64,000 bases of DNA from Chromatiaceae bacterium (GCA_013426805.1 JACDZG010000023.1:1-64000); one strand, 5' to 3'; shown: positions 1-10,688, counted from the first letter of the stretch. The notes: generated from the letters alone by a model not told the origin. Made by a program: numbers and translations.

Positions 1-264
1 TACTCAAATTATGTATATCTTTCATGACTTTAAATTTAACGAAGTAGAACTAACCAACCGCAGTGGGGAACGCCAGTGCCGGGGCCGGGCCGCACGCTCT
101 ATGCCGGTGTGACCATCACATTCTAGCGATGGTGCCACGCCTGCTGTCGCAGTCGGCCGGGCTGGACGACCGCCGGCGGCAGCGGTCAGGTTGTGGTTAC
201 CAAGGGGTCCGCCTGAGGGTCCTCGCGGGACGCGCAACAAGACAGACAGCGGATCAGATGCCGC

Positions 265-498
265 TCAGTCCTCCCCTAAGGCCCCGCGGATCAGCGCCGC
301 GTCCAGCCCGTTTCTGGACGAGATCCGCAGGCCGCCGCTCTCGCCCCCGCAACGGATGCCATCCTGCGCCTCGCGGACGAAGCCGGCGGCCACGACCGGC
401 ATGGGGGCGAACAGGTCCGCCATGTAGCGATGCGAGAACTCCCTGGGGAAGAGTATCGGGCATTCGCGGTCACTGGTCTGCAGGACGATATATTTCAC
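265..498 (-). CDS. small conserved-type hypothetical protein
   Basis: A 77-residue protein read from a GTG start (MKYIVLQTSD...). It has a compact soluble pattern with no signal peptide or membrane segment. The central VVAAGFV stretch followed by a Cys-Gly-Gly segment and an SSRNGLDAALI tail looks like a family of small uncharacterised bacterial and phage proteins that I recall only loosely. It lies divergent from the amino-acid importer, with about 120 bases between the two starts. No strong ribosome binding site is visible, and overlapping frames on the other strand are also open, so the call rests on protein appearance only. Function unknown. Confidence 0.5.
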   Translation of the reverse strand: MKYIVLQTSDRECPILFPREFSHRYMADLFAPMPVVAAGFVREAQDGIRCGGESGGLRISSRNGLDAALIRGALGED

Positions 499-619
499 GA
501 GGCGGCTCTCTGCGGGGGGTCAAGCATACTTTTCGGCGAGTATGGGTTCTCGTCAGGGTCCGCTGTTATGCTAGACGCGCCTGTTTGCGACCCGATTTTA
601 ACCTGACTGGAGCCAAATC

Positions 620-1510
620 ATGAAACTCCCCCGTCTTTCGTCCCTTGTGTTCGGTTGTACGCTGCTGGCCGGTGCCGCCCAGGCGCCCGCCGACACGCTG
701 GAGAAGATCAAGGATGCGGGTTCGATCACTTTGGGTCACCGCGAATCCTCGATCCCGTTCTCTTACTACGATGATCAGCAGCGGGTGATCGGTTACTCGC
801 AGGACATTGCTTTGCGGGTCGTGGATGCAATCAAGCGCGAACTGCAACTGCCGGACCTTCAGGTCAGACTCAACCCGGTCACCTCGCAAAATCGGATTCC
901 GCTGATTCAGAACGGGACCGTCGATCTGGAGTGCGGATCGACGACCAATAACACCGAGCGGCAGAAGCAAGTCGGCTTCTCCACCACGATCTTTGTCGTC
1001 GGCACGCGCCTGTTGACCAAGAAAGCGTCCGGCATCCAGGACTTCAGTGACCTCGCCGGCAAGAATGTCGTGACCACCGCCGGTACCACGTCCGAGCGGC
1101 TGCTGCGCAAGCTCAACGAAGACAAACAGTTGAACATGAAGATCATCTCGGCCAAGGATCACGGCGAGTCGTTCCTGACGCTGGAAACCGGCCGCGCTGC
1201 TGCCTTCATGATGGATGACGCGCTCCTCTATGGCGAATTAGCCAAGGCCAAGCGCCCCGGCGATTGGGTGGTGGTCGGCACCCCGCAATCCTTGGAAGCC
1301 TATGGGTGCGTCCTGCGCAAGGATGATCCCGTGTTCAAGACACTGGTGGATACGACCATTGCCGGACTCATGACCAGCGGCGAGGCCCAGAAGCTCTACG
1401 CCAAGTGGTTTGAAAGCCCGATTCCACCCAAGGGCTTGAACCTGAATTTCCCGCTCTCGGCGGAGATGGTCGAGTTGTATCGCAACCCCAACGACCGGGC
1501 GCTGCAGTAA
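620..1510 (+). CDS. gltI: glutamate/aspartate-type ABC transporter periplasmic binding protein
   Basis: A 296-residue solute-binding protein (SBP family 3) that captures an acidic or polar amino acid in the periplasm and delivers it to the permease encoded next. Residues 1-24 form a cleavable signal peptide ending in an AQAPA-type site, with no lipobox Cys. The mature part starts DTLEKIKDAGSITLGHRE and carries the GltI-like segments PFSYYDD, VDLECGSTTNN, GTTSERLL and AFMMDDALL, the last being the hinge and ligand-contact region of the Glu/Asp subgroup. Length matches E. coli GltI (about 300). It heads a set followed by two permeases and an ATPase, after a 200-base gap that holds palindromic and hexamer repeats. 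Substrate is inferred from similarity to GltI; glutamine or other polar amino acids remain possible. Confidence 0.88.
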   Translation: MKLPRLSSLVFGCTLLAGAAQAPADTLEKIKDAGSITLGHRESSIPFSYYDDQQRVIGYSQDIALRVVDAIKRELQLPDLQVRLNPVTSQNRIPLIQNGTVDLECGSTTNNTERQKQVGFSTTIFVVGTRLLTKKASGIQDFSDLAGKNVVTTAGTTSERLLRKLNEDKQLNMKIISAKDHGESFLTLETGRAAAFMMDDALLYGELAKAKRPGDWVVVGTPQSLEAYGCVLRKDDPVFKTLVDTTIAGLMTSGEAQKLYAKWFESPIPPKGLNLNFPLSAEMVELYRNPNDRALQ

Positions 1511-1522
1511 GATTCTTTCTCG

Positions 1523-1590
1523 TTCCCACGCTCCAGCGTGGGAATGCCGTCCGGCCGCTCCAGCGGCCGGTGACGCGACGCTGGAGCGGG
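1523..1590. repeat. dispersed palindromic (REP-like) repeat
   Basis: Two adjacent perfect hairpins. TTCCCACGCT-CC-AGCGTGGGAA spans 1523-1544 (10-bp stem) and CCGGCCGCT-CC-AGCGGCCGG spans 1551-1570 (9-bp stem); a further partial copy (ACGCTGGAGCG) follows to about 1588. The CGTTCCCACGCTCCAGCGTG unit is a palindrome I recognise as widely dispersed in gammaproteobacterial genomes. It lies between gltI and gltJ, where a stem-loop could stabilise the abundant binding-protein message or weaken read-through into the permease genes. Confidence 0.6.
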
Positions 1591-1631
1591 GGGATCCAGA
1601 TCATTTCCAATTAGAATCGCTTTTCCGATTA

Positions 1632-1655
1632 CGACAACGACAACGACAACGACAA
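1632..1655. repeat. hexanucleotide tandem repeat (CGACAA)4
   Basis: Four perfect tandem copies of CGACAA preceded by TTCCGATTA and followed by CGATT, in the AT-richer end of the gltI-gltJ gap. A related TTCCGATTA/ACAACAACGAC tract occurs at 10553-10577, so this is a recurring low-complexity motif of the genome rather than chance. Role unknown. Confidence 0.7.
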
Positions 1656-1710
1656 CGATTGAATTCGTTGTTTAACCGATTTTTGACTCCTTACAGCGTC
1701 TGGGTTTTCC

Positions 1711-2448
1711 ATGAGCTATAATTGGAATTGGGATATCTTTCTCAGCCCGACGCCATCGGGTGAGTCGACCTATCTCGGCTGGCTGCTCAATGGGCTGCAG
1801 TGGACCCTGACGCTGTCACTCGGGGCCTGGATCATGGCGCTGGTGCTTGGCATCGGGCTGGGGGTGCTGCGCACTGTGCCCAACCGTCTGCTAGCCGGCA
1901 GTGCCGCGGCCTACGTCGAGGTCTTTCGTAATGTGCCACTGCTGGTGCAGTTGTTCATCTGGTATTTCGTGCTGCCCGAACTGCTGCCGACAACCTTAGG
2001 CGATGCGCTCAAGCAGACCGACCCGCTGGCGCAGCAATTCTTCGCGGCCTTGCTGTGTCTGGGTTGCTTTACCGCGGCGCGGGTCTGCGAGCAGGTGCGC
2101 GCGGGGATCGCGTCGCTGCCGCGCGGGCAGCGCAACGCCGGGCTGGCGCTCGGTCTGACGCTGCCCCAGACCTACCGCTATGTCCTGTTGCCGATGGCGC
2201 TGCGTCTGATCCTGCCGCCGCTCACCTCGGAGTTTCTCAACGTTTTCAAGAATTCGGCGGTGGCGTCGACGATCGGGCTGATCGAGTTGTCGCGGCAGAG
2301 TCAGCAACTGGTCGATTACACCGCGCAGGCGTATGAGGCCTTCATCGCGGTCACCGTGCTCTATGTGCTCATCAATGTGCTGGTGATGTTCGGGATGCGC
2401 GTGCTGGAACGGCGGACTCGCGTACCGGGCTATATCGGGGGAAAATGA
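1711..2448 (+). CDS. gltJ: amino-acid ABC transporter permease GltJ
   Basis: A 245-residue inner-membrane permease of the His/Glu/Gln/Arg/opine family. It has about five hydrophobic segments and the BPD_transp_1 EAA loop ([17 protein letters not shown]) that docks on the ATPase. The N-terminal segment [10 protein letters not shown] resembles GltJ. It would pair with GltK to form the translocation channel. The stop overlaps the next start by 4 bases (ATGA), so translation is probably coupled. The 200-base gap from gltI with repeats is typical of importers where the binding protein is made in excess. The only open question is substrate range. Confidence 0.88.
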   Translation: MSYNWNWDIFLSPTPSGESTYLGWLLNGLQWTLTLSLGAWIMALVLGIGLGVLRTVPNRLLAGSAAAYVEVFRNVPLLVQLFIWYFVLPELLPTTLGDALKQTDPLAQQFFAALLCLGCFTAARVCEQVRAGIASLPRGQRNAGLALGLTLPQTYRYVLLPMALRLILPPLTSEFLNVFKNSAVASTIGLIELSRQSQQLVDYTAQAYEAFIAVTVLYVLINVLVMFGMRVLERRTRVPGYIGGK

Positions 2449-3125
2449 TGGACACATTCGACTGGACGTCTATTCCCGGTGCGCTGCCGATCCTTGCCGA
2501 CGGGATGTTGATCACCCTGGAGATCACCGCGACCGCGATGCTGGTCGGCATCCTGTGGGGTACCGTGCTGGCCCTGGCGCGTTTGTCGGGTAACCGCCCG
2601 CTGGCGTGGCTGGCCGCCGCCTATGTGAATCTGTTCCGCGCGGTGCCGCTGGTCATGGTGATCCTGTGGTTCTATCTGATCGTCCCGACGCTGTTGCAAC
2701 GCTGGCTTGGTGTTTCTCAAAGCAGCGATATCCGCATGATCTCGGCCCTGGTCGCCTTCGCCCTGTTCGAGTCCGCCTATTATGCCGAGATCATTCGCGC
2801 CGGCGTACAGAGTGTGCCCAAGGGTCAGGTCGACGCGGCGTTTGCGCTCGGGATGCCCTACCCTCTGACCATGCGCCTGGTGGTGCTGCCGCAGGCGTTT
2901 CGCAATATGCTGCCGCTGTTGCTGACCCAGGCGATCATTCTGTTCCAGGATACCTCGCTCGTTTATGTGATCGGACTGGCGGATTTCTTCGGTGCCGCCT
3001 ACAAGGTCGGTGATCGCGATGGCCGACTGGTGGAACTGCTGTTGTTTGCCGGCGCGGTCTATTTCATTCTCTGTTTCGGCGCCTCGCTGCTGGTGCGGCA
3101 ATTGCAGAAGAAGTACTCCACATGA
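2445..3125 (+). CDS. gltK: amino-acid ABC transporter permease GltK
   Basis: A 226-residue second permease subunit with about five membrane segments and the EAA loop [18 protein letters not shown]. The [14 protein letters not shown] segment is characteristic of GltK-type subunits. It forms a heterodimeric channel with GltJ. Start and stop overlap the neighbours by 4 bases on each side (ATGA junctions), a tight operon arrangement. Nothing looks broken. Confidence 0.88.
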   Translation: MMDTFDWTSIPGALPILADGMLITLEITATAMLVGILWGTVLALARLSGNRPLAWLAAAYVNLFRAVPLVMVILWFYLIVPTLLQRWLGVSQSSDIRMISALVAFALFESAYYAEIIRAGVQSVPKGQVDAAFALGMPYPLTMRLVVLPQAFRNMLPLLLTQAIILFQDTSLVYVIGLADFFGAAYKVGDRDGRLVELLLFAGAVYFILCFGASLLVRQLQKKYST

Positions 3126-3856
3126 GCATGATCCAGATCGAAAACGTGTCGAAGTGGTATGGAGACTTTCAGGTCCTGACCGACTGCGGCACGCACGTGA
3201 ATGCGGGCGAGGTGGTGGTGGTGTGCGGTCCTTCGGGGTCAGGCAAGAGCACGCTGATCCGCTGCGTCAATGGCCTCGAAGCGATCCAGCAGGGCCGGAT
3301 CGTCGTCAACGGTACCGCGCTCGCCGAGCCGACGACCAATCTGTCCAAACTGCGGGCGCAGGTCGGTATGGTCTTCCAGAACTTCGAGCTGTTTCCGCAC
3401 ATGAGCGTCACCGATAATTTGACCATCGCCCAGGTCAAGGTGCTCGGCCGCTCGACCGAGGAGGCACTGGCGCGCGGGCTGACGATGCTCGACCGGGTCG
3501 GGCTCAAAGCGCAAGCGACCAAATTTCCGGGTGCGCTCTCCGGCGGGCAGCAGCAGCGCGTGGCGATTGCCCGCGCCCTGGCGATGGACCCGATCTGCAT
3601 GCTGTTCGACGAACCGACGTCCGCGCTCGATCCGGAGATGGTCAACGAGGTGTTGGATGTCATGGTCGAACTGGCGACCGAGGGCATGACGATGATGTGT
3701 GTGACCCATGAAATGGGGTTCGCCCGCAAGGTGGCGGATCGGGTGATCTTCATGGACCACGGCCGGATCGTCGAGGACGCATCCAAGGACGACTTTTTCG
3801 GGACGCCGCGTGCGGAACGCGCCCAGTTGTTCCTGTCCAAGATCCTTCAGCACTGA
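3122..3856 (+). CDS. gltL: amino-acid ABC transporter ATP-binding protein GltL
   Basis: A 244-residue ABC ATPase that energises the GltJK permease. Walker [10 protein letters not shown] is at residues 36-44. The signature [15 protein letters not shown], Walker [12 protein letters not shown] and switch His in CVTHEMGFA are all present and spaced normally. Length equals the GlnQ/GltL family (about 240). It ends the gltIJKL set; about 110 bases with no obvious terminator follow before the next gene. Confidence 0.9.
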   Translation: MSMIQIENVSKWYGDFQVLTDCGTHVNAGEVVVVCGPSGSGKSTLIRCVNGLEAIQQGRIVVNGTALAEPTTNLSKLRAQVGMVFQNFELFPHMSVTDNLTIAQVKVLGRSTEEALARGLTMLDRVGLKAQATKFPGALSGGQQQRVAIARALAMDPICMLFDEPTSALDPEMVNEVLDVMVELATEGMTMMCVTHEMGFARKVADRVIFMDHGRIVEDASKDDFFGTPRAERAQLFLSKILQH

Positions 3857-3966
3857 GCCGATCGGGCCGTCTCCGCGGCCTGTCACGAAGCAGTGGTTCA
3901 CAAGTGTCGCTATCCTTCGTATCCTCTGCGTCACCAAGTCAGTAAACCGAAGCGGGGCTCAAGCTC

Positions 3967-4308
3967 ATGTCATCCTTACCTGTGCATTATCGGGTCGTCG
4001 GTGACGACGACTATATGCTGGAGATCACGGTCGGCAGCGACGGTGCTTTCGTGGTCAACAGCGGTGACCACACCAGTCATAAGCCTCGCCACGGCATGTT
4101 GGACCAGGTTCAACGGGAGCGTCTGACGGCGGTACTGGCCGGTCTGGGCCCGTCACGGGACCATCCGGCCCCAGCGGGCGCCCCCGGTTTCATGGCCGCA
4201 TTGACCCTGGGGGAAGGCGCCGATGCGCGCGTCTTCCGATTCTGGGAGGGTGCGCTGGACGAGGAGCCGCAGCTGCGGGCCGCGGTCCGGGAGTTGGATG
4301 TCATCTGA
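3967..4308 (+). CDS. hypothetical protein, 113 aa
   Basis: A small acidic soluble protein with no signal peptide or membrane segment. It reads as alternating beta strands: VHYRVVG, YMLEITVGSDGAFVV, then a loop, a helical QRERLTAVLAGL and a final ARVFRFWEG strand before a C-terminal helix. That layout is loosely like small inhibitor-type proteins such as emfourin, but no diagnostic motif is seen, so I do not assign a function. It lies between the importer and the bilin/light island, with 132 bases before bphO. Codon usage matches its neighbours. Confidence 0.65.
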   Translation: MSSLPVHYRVVGDDDYMLEITVGSDGAFVVNSGDHTSHKPRHGMLDQVQRERLTAVLAGLGPSRDHPAPAGAPGFMAALTLGEGADARVFRFWEGALDEEPQLRAAVRELDVI

Positions 4309-4440
4309 CCCACGGGCGCCGCCCGGCGGCCGTCATGCGCCGCGCCGGTTCGGCAGTGGGGTTGGTGCGCCCGGCCTTGATGCGATCATTCCATGCGGGA
4401 TGATAAACTTGAGAAAATAGGTCTGATGTTGCGTTGATCC

Positions 4441-5097
4441 ATGCAGAAATCTCTCAAGCCTTTCCCGCCCAAGGATGCGCCCGGTCTGATCGGGGCTTTG
4501 CGGTCGGCGACGGCCGACCTCCATCAGGCGGTGGAGCGGTTACCGGTCATGACCCGACTGACCGCGGCGGCCGCCGACCCGGCGGATTATCGCCGCTATC
4601 TCAATGCGATGGCGTTGGTCTATGGCGGGCTGGAGCCCGGCTTGTTCGCCGCCCTGACGGCTGGTCTTTCGCGACAGTGGGTTGCAGCACTCGGCGTGCG
4701 ACCCAAGTATCCGGCACTGTGCGCGGATCTCGAGTTGAACGGACTGCGTGTGCCTGCCCAGGTGCCCGTCGTGAGCGTGACCCCTGCCGATGGCACACCC
4801 GCCTCGCTGGGCATCGCTTTAGGTGGGCTCTATGTACTGGAGGGAGCGACGCTGGGCGGTCGCCTGATCGTTCGCCAATTGCGTCGTCAGTTGGGTGGGC
4901 AGTTGATCGGCGCGTCTTTTCTGGACTTTCACGGGGATCAGGCGGCCGCTGCCTGGAAGGGTTTCAGTCGTGCGTTGGAGGGTCTGGCGATGGCGCAAAT
5001 TGTCATGTCCGAGCAGACGATCGCCGGTGCCCGCGCGGTCTTCGGTCAGGTGTATCGCATCCTCGCTGAGGTCGACATGAGCCCTTGTGAGGCATGA
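4441..5097 (+). CDS. bphO: heme oxygenase (biliverdin-forming), BphO type
   Basis: A 218-residue soluble heme oxygenase that opens heme to biliverdin, CO and iron. Biliverdin is the chromophore of bacteriophytochromes. The N-terminal helix has ATADLHQAVERLP, with His28 the expected proximal heme ligand. The YVLEGATLGGRLI segment matches the conserved YVLEGSxLGG distal-helix region of bacterial BphO/HemO proteins. The two genes that need its product lie about 5.6 kb downstream in the same direction. The stop overlaps the next start by 4 bases (ATGA), coupling it to the CheB-CheR-GGDEF-EAL gene. Iron scavenging is an alternative role for heme oxygenases, but no heme-uptake gene is nearby and the context argues for chromophore supply. 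Confidence 0.88.
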   Translation: MQKSLKPFPPKDAPGLIGALRSATADLHQAVERLPVMTRLTAAAADPADYRRYLNAMALVYGGLEPGLFAALTAGLSRQWVAALGVRPKYPALCADLELNGLRVPAQVPVVSVTPADGTPASLGIALGGLYVLEGATLGGRLIVRQLRRQLGGQLIGASFLDFHGDQAAAAWKGFSRALEGLAMAQIVMSEQTIAGARAVFGQVYRILAEVDMSPCEA

Positions 5098-8000
5098 TGG
5101 ACGCCGACGCAGCGCCGACCCACGACGCCGACGAGGTCCCCGCCCAACCGGAGCAGAAACCGCACTATATTGCCGGGATCGGTGCGTCGGCCGGCGGGCT
5201 GGAGGCCCTGACCTTACTGGTCGGAGCCTTGCCGGCGGGGCTCAACTGCACCTTTGCCATCGTCCAGCACCTCTCGCCGCATTACCGCAGCATGATGGTG
5301 GAGTTGATCGGGCGCGAGACCGCGATGCGGGTCAAGGCCGTGGAGGACGGAGAGGTGCCGTTGCCCGGGGTCATCTACATCGGCCCGCCCAAGTGGAATC
5401 TGTTGCTGCGCAACGGGGTCTTCGCGCTGGTCGAGCCCCGTCCCGATGTGGCTCCCAAGCCGTCGGCCAATTTGTTCCTGAAGTCACTGGCGGACGAGAA
5501 GGGGGAATACGCCATCGGCGTGGTCCTGTCCGGCACCGGCAGCGATGGCGCGGTGGGCATTCGCGCGATCAAGGCCAATGGGGGCATGACCTTTGCCCAG
5601 TCGCCGGACACCGCCAAGTACGCGAGCATGCCGCAGGCGGCGATCAACACGGTGGCGGTGGACTATATTCTGCCGCCCCATACGATCGCTCACGAGATCG
5701 CTCAGTTTGTGCAGCGTGCGCCGGCGGCGCCGGCGACCCCGCCGGACGTGACCGACACCCAGCGTTTCGGCCGATTGCTGTTGGAGGTGAGGCGCTTCAC
5801 CAAGATCGATTTCAGCGGCTACAAAGAAACGACCCTGTGGCGGCGGGTGCGGCGGCGCATGGCGACCAACCGCGTGGATACGCTGGAGGAATATCTGGAT
5901 CTGGCGGTGGCGCGCCCGGAGGAGTTGGAGAGCCTGGCCAAGGATATCCTGATCTCGGTCACCTCCTTTTTCCGCGACGCGGAGGCTTTCGGGCGCCTGG
6001 AGGCGCATCTCAAGAGCATCCTCGAGGAAAAACCCCAGGGCTCGGAGTTGCGGGTCTGGGTGCCGGGCTGTGCCACCGGCGAGGAAGCCTACACCATCGC
6101 CATCATCCTGGCCGAGTTGCTGGGTGAGGGGCTGCGCCACCTCAATATCCAGATCTTCGCGACCGACATCGATGTGGACGCGCTCAACATGGCGCGCCGC
6201 GCCACCTTTCCGTCCGCCGCGCTGGGTGAGTTGTCGGCTGAGTTGGTCGCGCGCTATTTCATGCCGGTGGGCGATCAGTACGAGATCGTCAAGCAGGTGC
6301 GCGATCTGGTGGTGTTTGCCCGTCAGGATTTGGTGCTGGACCCGCCGTTCCTGCGTCTTGATCTCATTTCCTGCCGCAACCTGCTGATCTATTTTTCATC
6401 GGAGCTACAGGCCAAGGTGTTGTCCGTGATGAACTACGCCTTGGCCGACCATGGGCTCTTGTTCCTTGGCCGCTCGGAGAACATTTCCCAACAGGAGACC
6501 CTGTTCGAGCCGGTGGATCCCAAGGCGCGCTTGTTCCGTCCGCGCGGACGCGGCGCGCGGACCCATGTCGCGCGGGCCCTGAACACCCGGCTGGCAGCGA
6601 TCAGTGGCCGCCAGTTGACTGAACCGCGGGTGACGATCAACGCCATCTTCAATCAGCTCGCCTTCGCGGCCTATCTGCCGCCCTCGGTGCTGCTGGACAC
6701 CCGGCTGTACGTGATTCACACGTTCGGCGATCTCAAGACCTACATCCAACTGCCCGAGGGCACGCCTCAGCTCGAATTTCCCAACATGCTCGGCAAGGAG
6801 TTGCGCATGGAGCTCCTGACCCTGGTTCATTATTCCCGGACCAAGCGCAAGTTGGCCAAGGGCCGCCAGCGCCGGGTGGCGCCCGGCCGCGCCGGATTGG
6901 TGCGGTTGGCGGTCTATCCGCATCGGCCACATGAACCGGAGGAAATGTTCCTGGTCAGCTTCGAGCCCGGCGAGGCGACGCGGCGTCCGGGGACGCGCGG
7001 TAATGCCTCCACTTCCAGCGAACGGGTGCTGGAGGACGAACTGATCGCGACCCGCGAGCACCTGCAGACGGTGATCGAGGAGCTGGAAACCAGCAACGAG
7101 GAAATGCAGGCGCTGAACGAGGAGGTCCAGGCCGCGAATGAGGAGTTGCAGGCCAGCAACGAGGAGCTGGAAGCGTCCAACGAGGAGCTGCAGGCCAGCA
7201 ACGAAGAGCTGGTGACCGTCAATCAAGAAATGCTGGTCAAGTCGGCCGAGCTCTCGAGTCTCAACTCGGATTTCGAGAGTGTTCAGAACGCGGTGGAGTT
7301 CCCGCTGCTGGTGCTGGACCCGCAGCTCCAGGTCACCCGCTTCAATGTCGCCGCCCAGCGGGTCCTGGGTCTGAGTCCCGCCAGCCGCGGGCGGCCCTTC
7401 GCCAACCTCAAGCTGCCGCCGGTCTTTGCCGGGCTCCCGGCAGCGACCGAGCAGGTGCTGCATGACGGTGAACCGCTCAACCGCCCGCTGACCGACGGTG
7501 CCACCGATTATCTGCTGCACATCGTCACCTACAGCGACCACCTGGGCGCCTTGCGCGGGGTGGTCGTGGGGCTGGCGGACCAGACCGAGACCGCGCGTGC
7601 CGAACGCCAGGCGCGCGAGTTGCAGGGCCGACTCCTGGAAGTCATGGACAACGCGACCTCGCTGTTTGCGGTCAAGGACGCGGCCGGGCGTTACGAGTTC
7701 GCCAACAACCGGTTTCTGAGCTTTTTCGGTCTGACGCTGGAGCAGGTGCGCGGGCGCACCGATTACCAGTTGTTCGACGCGGAACTGGCCGACCGCCTGC
7801 GCGAGGGCGACTTCGAGGTGATGCGGCGCCGCTGTCCGGTCGATCGCGACGAGACCCTGGCGCGCGGTGAGCGTCTCTATTATTTGCGGGTCACCCGTTT
7901 CCCGTTGAAGGATCCCGATGGCAACGTGACCGCCGTTTGTACCCAGGCCGCGGACATCAGCGAACAGCGTGCCGCGCAAGAGGGCCTGCGGCTCGCCGCC

Positions 8001-9644
8001 AATGTCTTCCATTCGGCGGGCGAGGGTATCTGTGTCACCGATGCCGAGGGCATTCTGATTTCGGTCAATGAGTCATTCACCCGCATCACCGGGTATAGCG
8101 CTGACGAGGTCCTCGGCAGCACCTGCGCCATCCTCAAGTCCGGCCGCCATTCCGCCGAGTTTTACGCCGCGATGTGGGCTGACTTGCGCGGGTGCGGGAC
8201 CTGGCAGGGCGAGATCTGGAACCATCGCAAAGACGGCCAACTGATCCCGGAGTGGCTGACCATCAGCGCGGTTCGTGACGAACAGGGGGCGGTGCGCAAC
8301 TATGTCGGCATCTTCAGCGATATCAGTGCGATCAAGGCCTCTCATGAACGGATCGAGCACCTGGCGACCCACGACGAGCTGACGGGTCTGCCCAACCGTA
8401 ACCTGTTCAACGACCGGGTCAAGCACGCCATCGCCCGCGCCGCCCACCGCGGCGAGCAACTGCACGTCGTCTTCGTGGACCTGGACAACTTCAAAGTCAT
8501 CAACGACAACCTGGGACACGCCGCCGGCGACGAGCTGCTGCGCGAGGCGGCGCAACGCATCGGTTCCTGCGTGCGTGGCGAGGATACGGTGGCGCGGCTG
8601 GGCGGCGACGAGTTCATCCTGATGCTGGAGGACGCCGACACGGAGCTGGTCGCCGCCATGGGTAAGCGCATCCTCGACTTCCTGTCGGCGTCCTACCGGG
8701 TCCAGGGGCGTGATGTCTTCGTCACCGCCAGCCTGGGGGTCAGCAGCTTCCCGGACGACGGACAAGACAGCGAGACCCTGCTCAAGAACGCGGACACCGC
8801 CATGTACAAGGCCAAGGAGCGGGGAAAGAACCAGCTCCAGTTTTTCTCGGTGGAGATGAAGCTCCACGGCGAGCAGCGCATGGCGATCGAAACCGGGATT
8901 CGCCTGGCGTTGCAGGAGGACCAGTTCACGCTGTTGTTTCAACCGGAAGTGGACCTGGCGAGCGGCCGTATCGTCAGCGTCGAGGCGCTGATCCGCTGGA
9001 CCGACGGACCGCTGGGTGAGGTTCCGCCGGCTCAGTTCATCGCGGTGGCGGAGCAGTCCGGGCTGATTATCAAAGTCACCGATTGGGTGGTGCGGCGCGC
9101 CTTCGCGACCCTGCGGCGCTGGGCGGATGCGGGCCTGACTGTCGTGCCCGTGTTCGTCAATATCTCCCCACTGCACTTTCGCAGTGCGGACCTGGCAGCC
9201 TGTCTCGGGACCCAGGCCGAGATTCATGGGGTGAGTCCAGGTTTGATCGGTATCGAAATCACCGAGGGCGCCATCATGGAAGGTAGCGAAAGTACCACCG
9301 CCGTCCTGCACAGTCTGCGTGCTCAGGGTGTCAAGATTTACGTGGATGACTTCGGCACCGGGTACTCGTCCTTGACTTATCTGAAACGTTACCCCATCGA
9401 TGGATTAAAGATTGATCGCAGTTTCGTCGACGGCATCGCCGATGATCCCGACGATCAGGCCATTGCCACCGCGGTGATTGGTGTAGCGCGTGCACTTGGG
9501 GTCGCGGTGGTGGCGGAGGGCGTGGAGACCGAGGCGCAGCGGGTCGAACTGATGGCGCGCGGCTGCACCTTAGCTCAAGGGTTTCTGTTCCACCAGCCCA
9601 TGACAGAGACGGCACTCGCCTTACTCCTGGAGCCTCGGTGCTGA
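5094..9644 (+). CDS. hybrid CheB-CheR-PAS-GGDEF-EAL signalling protein
   Basis: A 1516-residue soluble multidomain protein. Order: CheB methylesterase (about 25-210; Ser in GASAGG, His in QHLSP, Asp in GTGSDGAVG), CheR methyltransferase (about 220-490; SAM motif CATGEEAYT), a linker, a coiled coil of repeated EELQASN units (about 640-720), three PAS domains (about 735-835, 845-955, 965-1080), GGDEF (about 1085-1255; intact RLGGDEF near 1170) and EAL (about 1262-1510; intact [15 protein letters not shown] and KIDRSFV). Both c-di-GMP catalytic sites look complete, so synthesis and hydrolysis are both possible. No phosphoreceiver or membrane segment is seen, so input is probably through the PAS domains. 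It is coupled by 4-base overlap to bphO and to mtgA downstream, which suggests light or redox control. CheB/CheR targets are unknown; no chemoreceptor is nearby. Confidence 0.9.
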   Translation: MMDADAAPTHDADEVPAQPEQKPHYIAGIGASAGGLEALTLLVGALPAGLNCTFAIVQHLSPHYRSMMVELIGRETAMRVKAVEDGEVPLPGVIYIGPPKWNLLLRNGVFALVEPRPDVAPKPSANLFLKSLADEKGEYAIGVVLSGTGSDGAVGIRAIKANGGMTFAQSPDTAKYASMPQAAINTVAVDYILPPHTIAHEIAQFVQRAPAAPATPPDVTDTQRFGRLLLEVRRFTKIDFSGYKETTLWRRVRRRMATNRVDTLEEYLDLAVARPEELESLAKDILISVTSFFRDAEAFGRLEAHLKSILEEKPQGSELRVWVPGCATGEEAYTIAIILAELLGEGLRHLNIQIFATDIDVDALNMARRATFPSAALGELSAELVARYFMPVGDQYEIVKQVRDLVVFARQDLVLDPPFLRLDLISCRNLLIYFSSELQAKVLSVMNYALADHGLLFLGRSENISQQETLFEPVDPKARLFRPRGRGARTHVARALNTRLAAISGRQLTEPRVTINAIFNQLAFAAYLPPSVLLDTRLYVIHTFGDLKTYIQLPEGTPQLEFPNMLGKELRMELLTLVHYSRTKRKLAKGRQRRVAPGRAGLVRLAVYPHRPHEPEEMFLVSFEPGEATRRPGTRGNASTSSERVLEDELIATREHLQTVIEELETSNEEMQALNEEVQAANEELQASNEELEASNEELQASNEELVTVNQEMLVKSAELSSLNSDFESVQNAVEFPLLVLDPQLQVTRFNVAAQRVLGLSPASRGRPFANLKLPPVFAGLPAATEQVLHDGEPLNRPLTDGATDYLLHIVTYSDHLGALRGVVVGLADQTETARAERQARELQGRLLEVMDNATSLFAVKDAAGRYEFANNRFLSFFGLTLEQVRGRTDYQLFDAELADRLREGDFEVMRRRCPVDRDETLARGERLYYLRVTRFPLKDPDGNVTAVCTQAADISEQRAAQEGLRLAANVFHSAGEGICVTDAEGILISVNESFTRITGYSADEVLGSTCAILKSGRHSAEFYAAMWADLRGCGTWQGEIWNHRKDGQLIPEWLTISAVRDEQGAVRNYVGIFSDISAIKASHERIEHLATHDELTGLPNRNLFNDRVKHAIARAAHRGEQLHVVFVDLDNFKVINDNLGHAAGDELLREAAQRIGSCVRGEDTVARLGGDEFILMLEDADTELVAAMGKRILDFLSASYRVQGRDVFVTASLGVSSFPDDGQDSETLLKNADTAMYKAKERGKNQLQFFSVEMKLHGEQRMAIETGIRLALQEDQFTLLFQPEVDLASGRIVSVEALIRWTDGPLGEVPPAQFIAVAEQSGLIIKVTDWVVRRAFATLRRWADAGLTVVPVFVNISPLHFRSADLAACLGTQAEIHGVSPGLIGIEITEGAIMEGSESTTAVLHSLRAQGVKIYVDDFGTGYSSLTYLKRYPIDGLKIDRSFVDGIADDPDDQAIATAVIGVARALGVAVVAEGVETEAQRVELMARGCTLAQGFLFHQPMTETALALLLEPRC

Positions 9645-10459
9645 TGGTTGATCCTGAGACCCAGGTCCCGGCACCGGCACTGGAGCGCCTTGCGGGTCCA
9701 GGAGTCGCAGCGCCGGTCGCCCCCACGCAGTGGCGGTTTGCGCTTGGGACTGGGGCGCGCCGGGTCGCGGCCTGGCTGCTGTTTCTGGTGCCGCGGGTGC
9801 TGGGTGCCTTGGCCCTGCTCTCTGCACTGATCGTTGGGGCGCTGCGCTGGATCGACCCGCCGGTGTCCTCGTTCATGGTGCGTCAGGCCCTGGCCGCCTG
9901 GCGTACCGATCGGCAGACGCCTGCATATCACCATACCTGGGTCGACTGGCGGCAGATCCCGCCGGTGCTGCCGCTGGCCGTCATCGCCGGGGAGGATCAG
10001 CGCTTTGCCGATCACCACGGTTTCGATCCGGTCGAAATCCGTGCCTCGCTGGCGGTATGGCGCCAGGGGCGGGGGCTGCGGGGTGCCAGTACCATCACCC
10101 AGCAGACGGCCAAGAATCTGTTCCTGTGGCCGGGGCGCAGTTGGGTGCGCAAAGGACTGGAAGCCTGGTTCACGGCTCTGATCGAAGCCCTCTGGTCCAA
10201 GCAGCGCATCTTGGAGGTATATCTCAATATCGTCCAGTTCAGTCCCAGCACCTATGGGGTGGGTGCGGCCAGTACGCGCTATTTTAAGCGGCCGGTCCAG
10301 GCGATCACGCTGCACGAGGCGGCTCTGCTGGCTGCCGTATTGCCGGCGCCGTCGGCCTTCCGGTTGGAGCGGCCCTCGGTGCGCCTGCAACGCCGCGCGG
10401 CCTGGATCGCCGATCAGGTTCCGCGATTGGGTGGCCGCCGCTATTTGGGGCGCTTGTGA
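9644..10459 (+). CDS. mtgA: monofunctional peptidoglycan glycosyltransferase MtgA
   Basis: A 271-residue GT51 enzyme that polymerises lipid II into glycan strands at the inner membrane. A long basic, proline-rich N-terminus precedes one membrane anchor (about residues 40-65). The catalytic region follows with EDQRFADHHGFD (catalytic Glu), GASTITQQTAKNLFL and KQRILEVYLN, all in normal order. There is no transpeptidase domain, so it is the monofunctional type. The ATG at 9644 overlaps the previous stop (TGATG); a GTG six bases upstream is also possible. Its place inside a signalling island is odd, and it may be co-transcribed with the bphO genes only by position. Confidence 0.88.
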   Translation: MVDPETQVPAPALERLAGPGVAAPVAPTQWRFALGTGARRVAAWLLFLVPRVLGALALLSALIVGALRWIDPPVSSFMVRQALAAWRTDRQTPAYHHTWVDWRQIPPVLPLAVIAGEDQRFADHHGFDPVEIRASLAVWRQGRGLRGASTITQQTAKNLFLWPGRSWVRKGLEAWFTALIEALWSKQRILEVYLNIVQFSPSTYGVGAASTRYFKRPVQAITLHEAALLAAVLPAPSAFRLERPSVRLQRRAAWIADQVPRLGGRRYLGRL

Positions 10460-10552
10460 TCCGACGGTCCGCCGCGGACGGCAGGCGAAAAGACTAGCGC
10501 GCTGGACGCAAAGATGATCAAGGCTATCGCAATGATCCGCATCAACCGCTGC

Positions 10553-10577
10553 TCCGATTACGATTACAACAACGACC
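10553..10577. repeat. low-complexity TTCCGATTA-type tract
   Basis: TCCGATTACGATTACAACAACGACC in the 214-base gap between mtgA and the first phytochrome gene. It resembles the CGACAA array at 1627-1660, sharing the TCCGATTACGA lead-in. The gap otherwise holds an AT-richer stretch (10590-10635) that could carry the promoter for the phytochrome genes; no confident -35/-10 pair was found. Confidence 0.4.
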
Positions 10578-10688
10578 AGGGTACGAAAGGCATTCCATAG
10601 CGAACCTATTTCACTCACCAATAATCCTTATACTGATCGGGACAGCGACGGCGGCTGATAGCGCCACGACGCGATGGAGGACTCTGCC

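Noticed and set aside
1627-1660. CRISPR array
   Set aside because: The units are six-base perfect repeats with no spacers; no cas gene is present.
5819-6140. Minus-strand frames suggesting a hidden gene in the CheR domain
   Set aside because: The plus-strand CheR motifs are intact across the same bases.
6405-8012. Minus-strand frame of 535 codons inside the CheB-CheR gene
   Set aside because: It is antisense to conserved CheR and PAS coding and to the repetitive coiled-coil region, which keeps both strands open.
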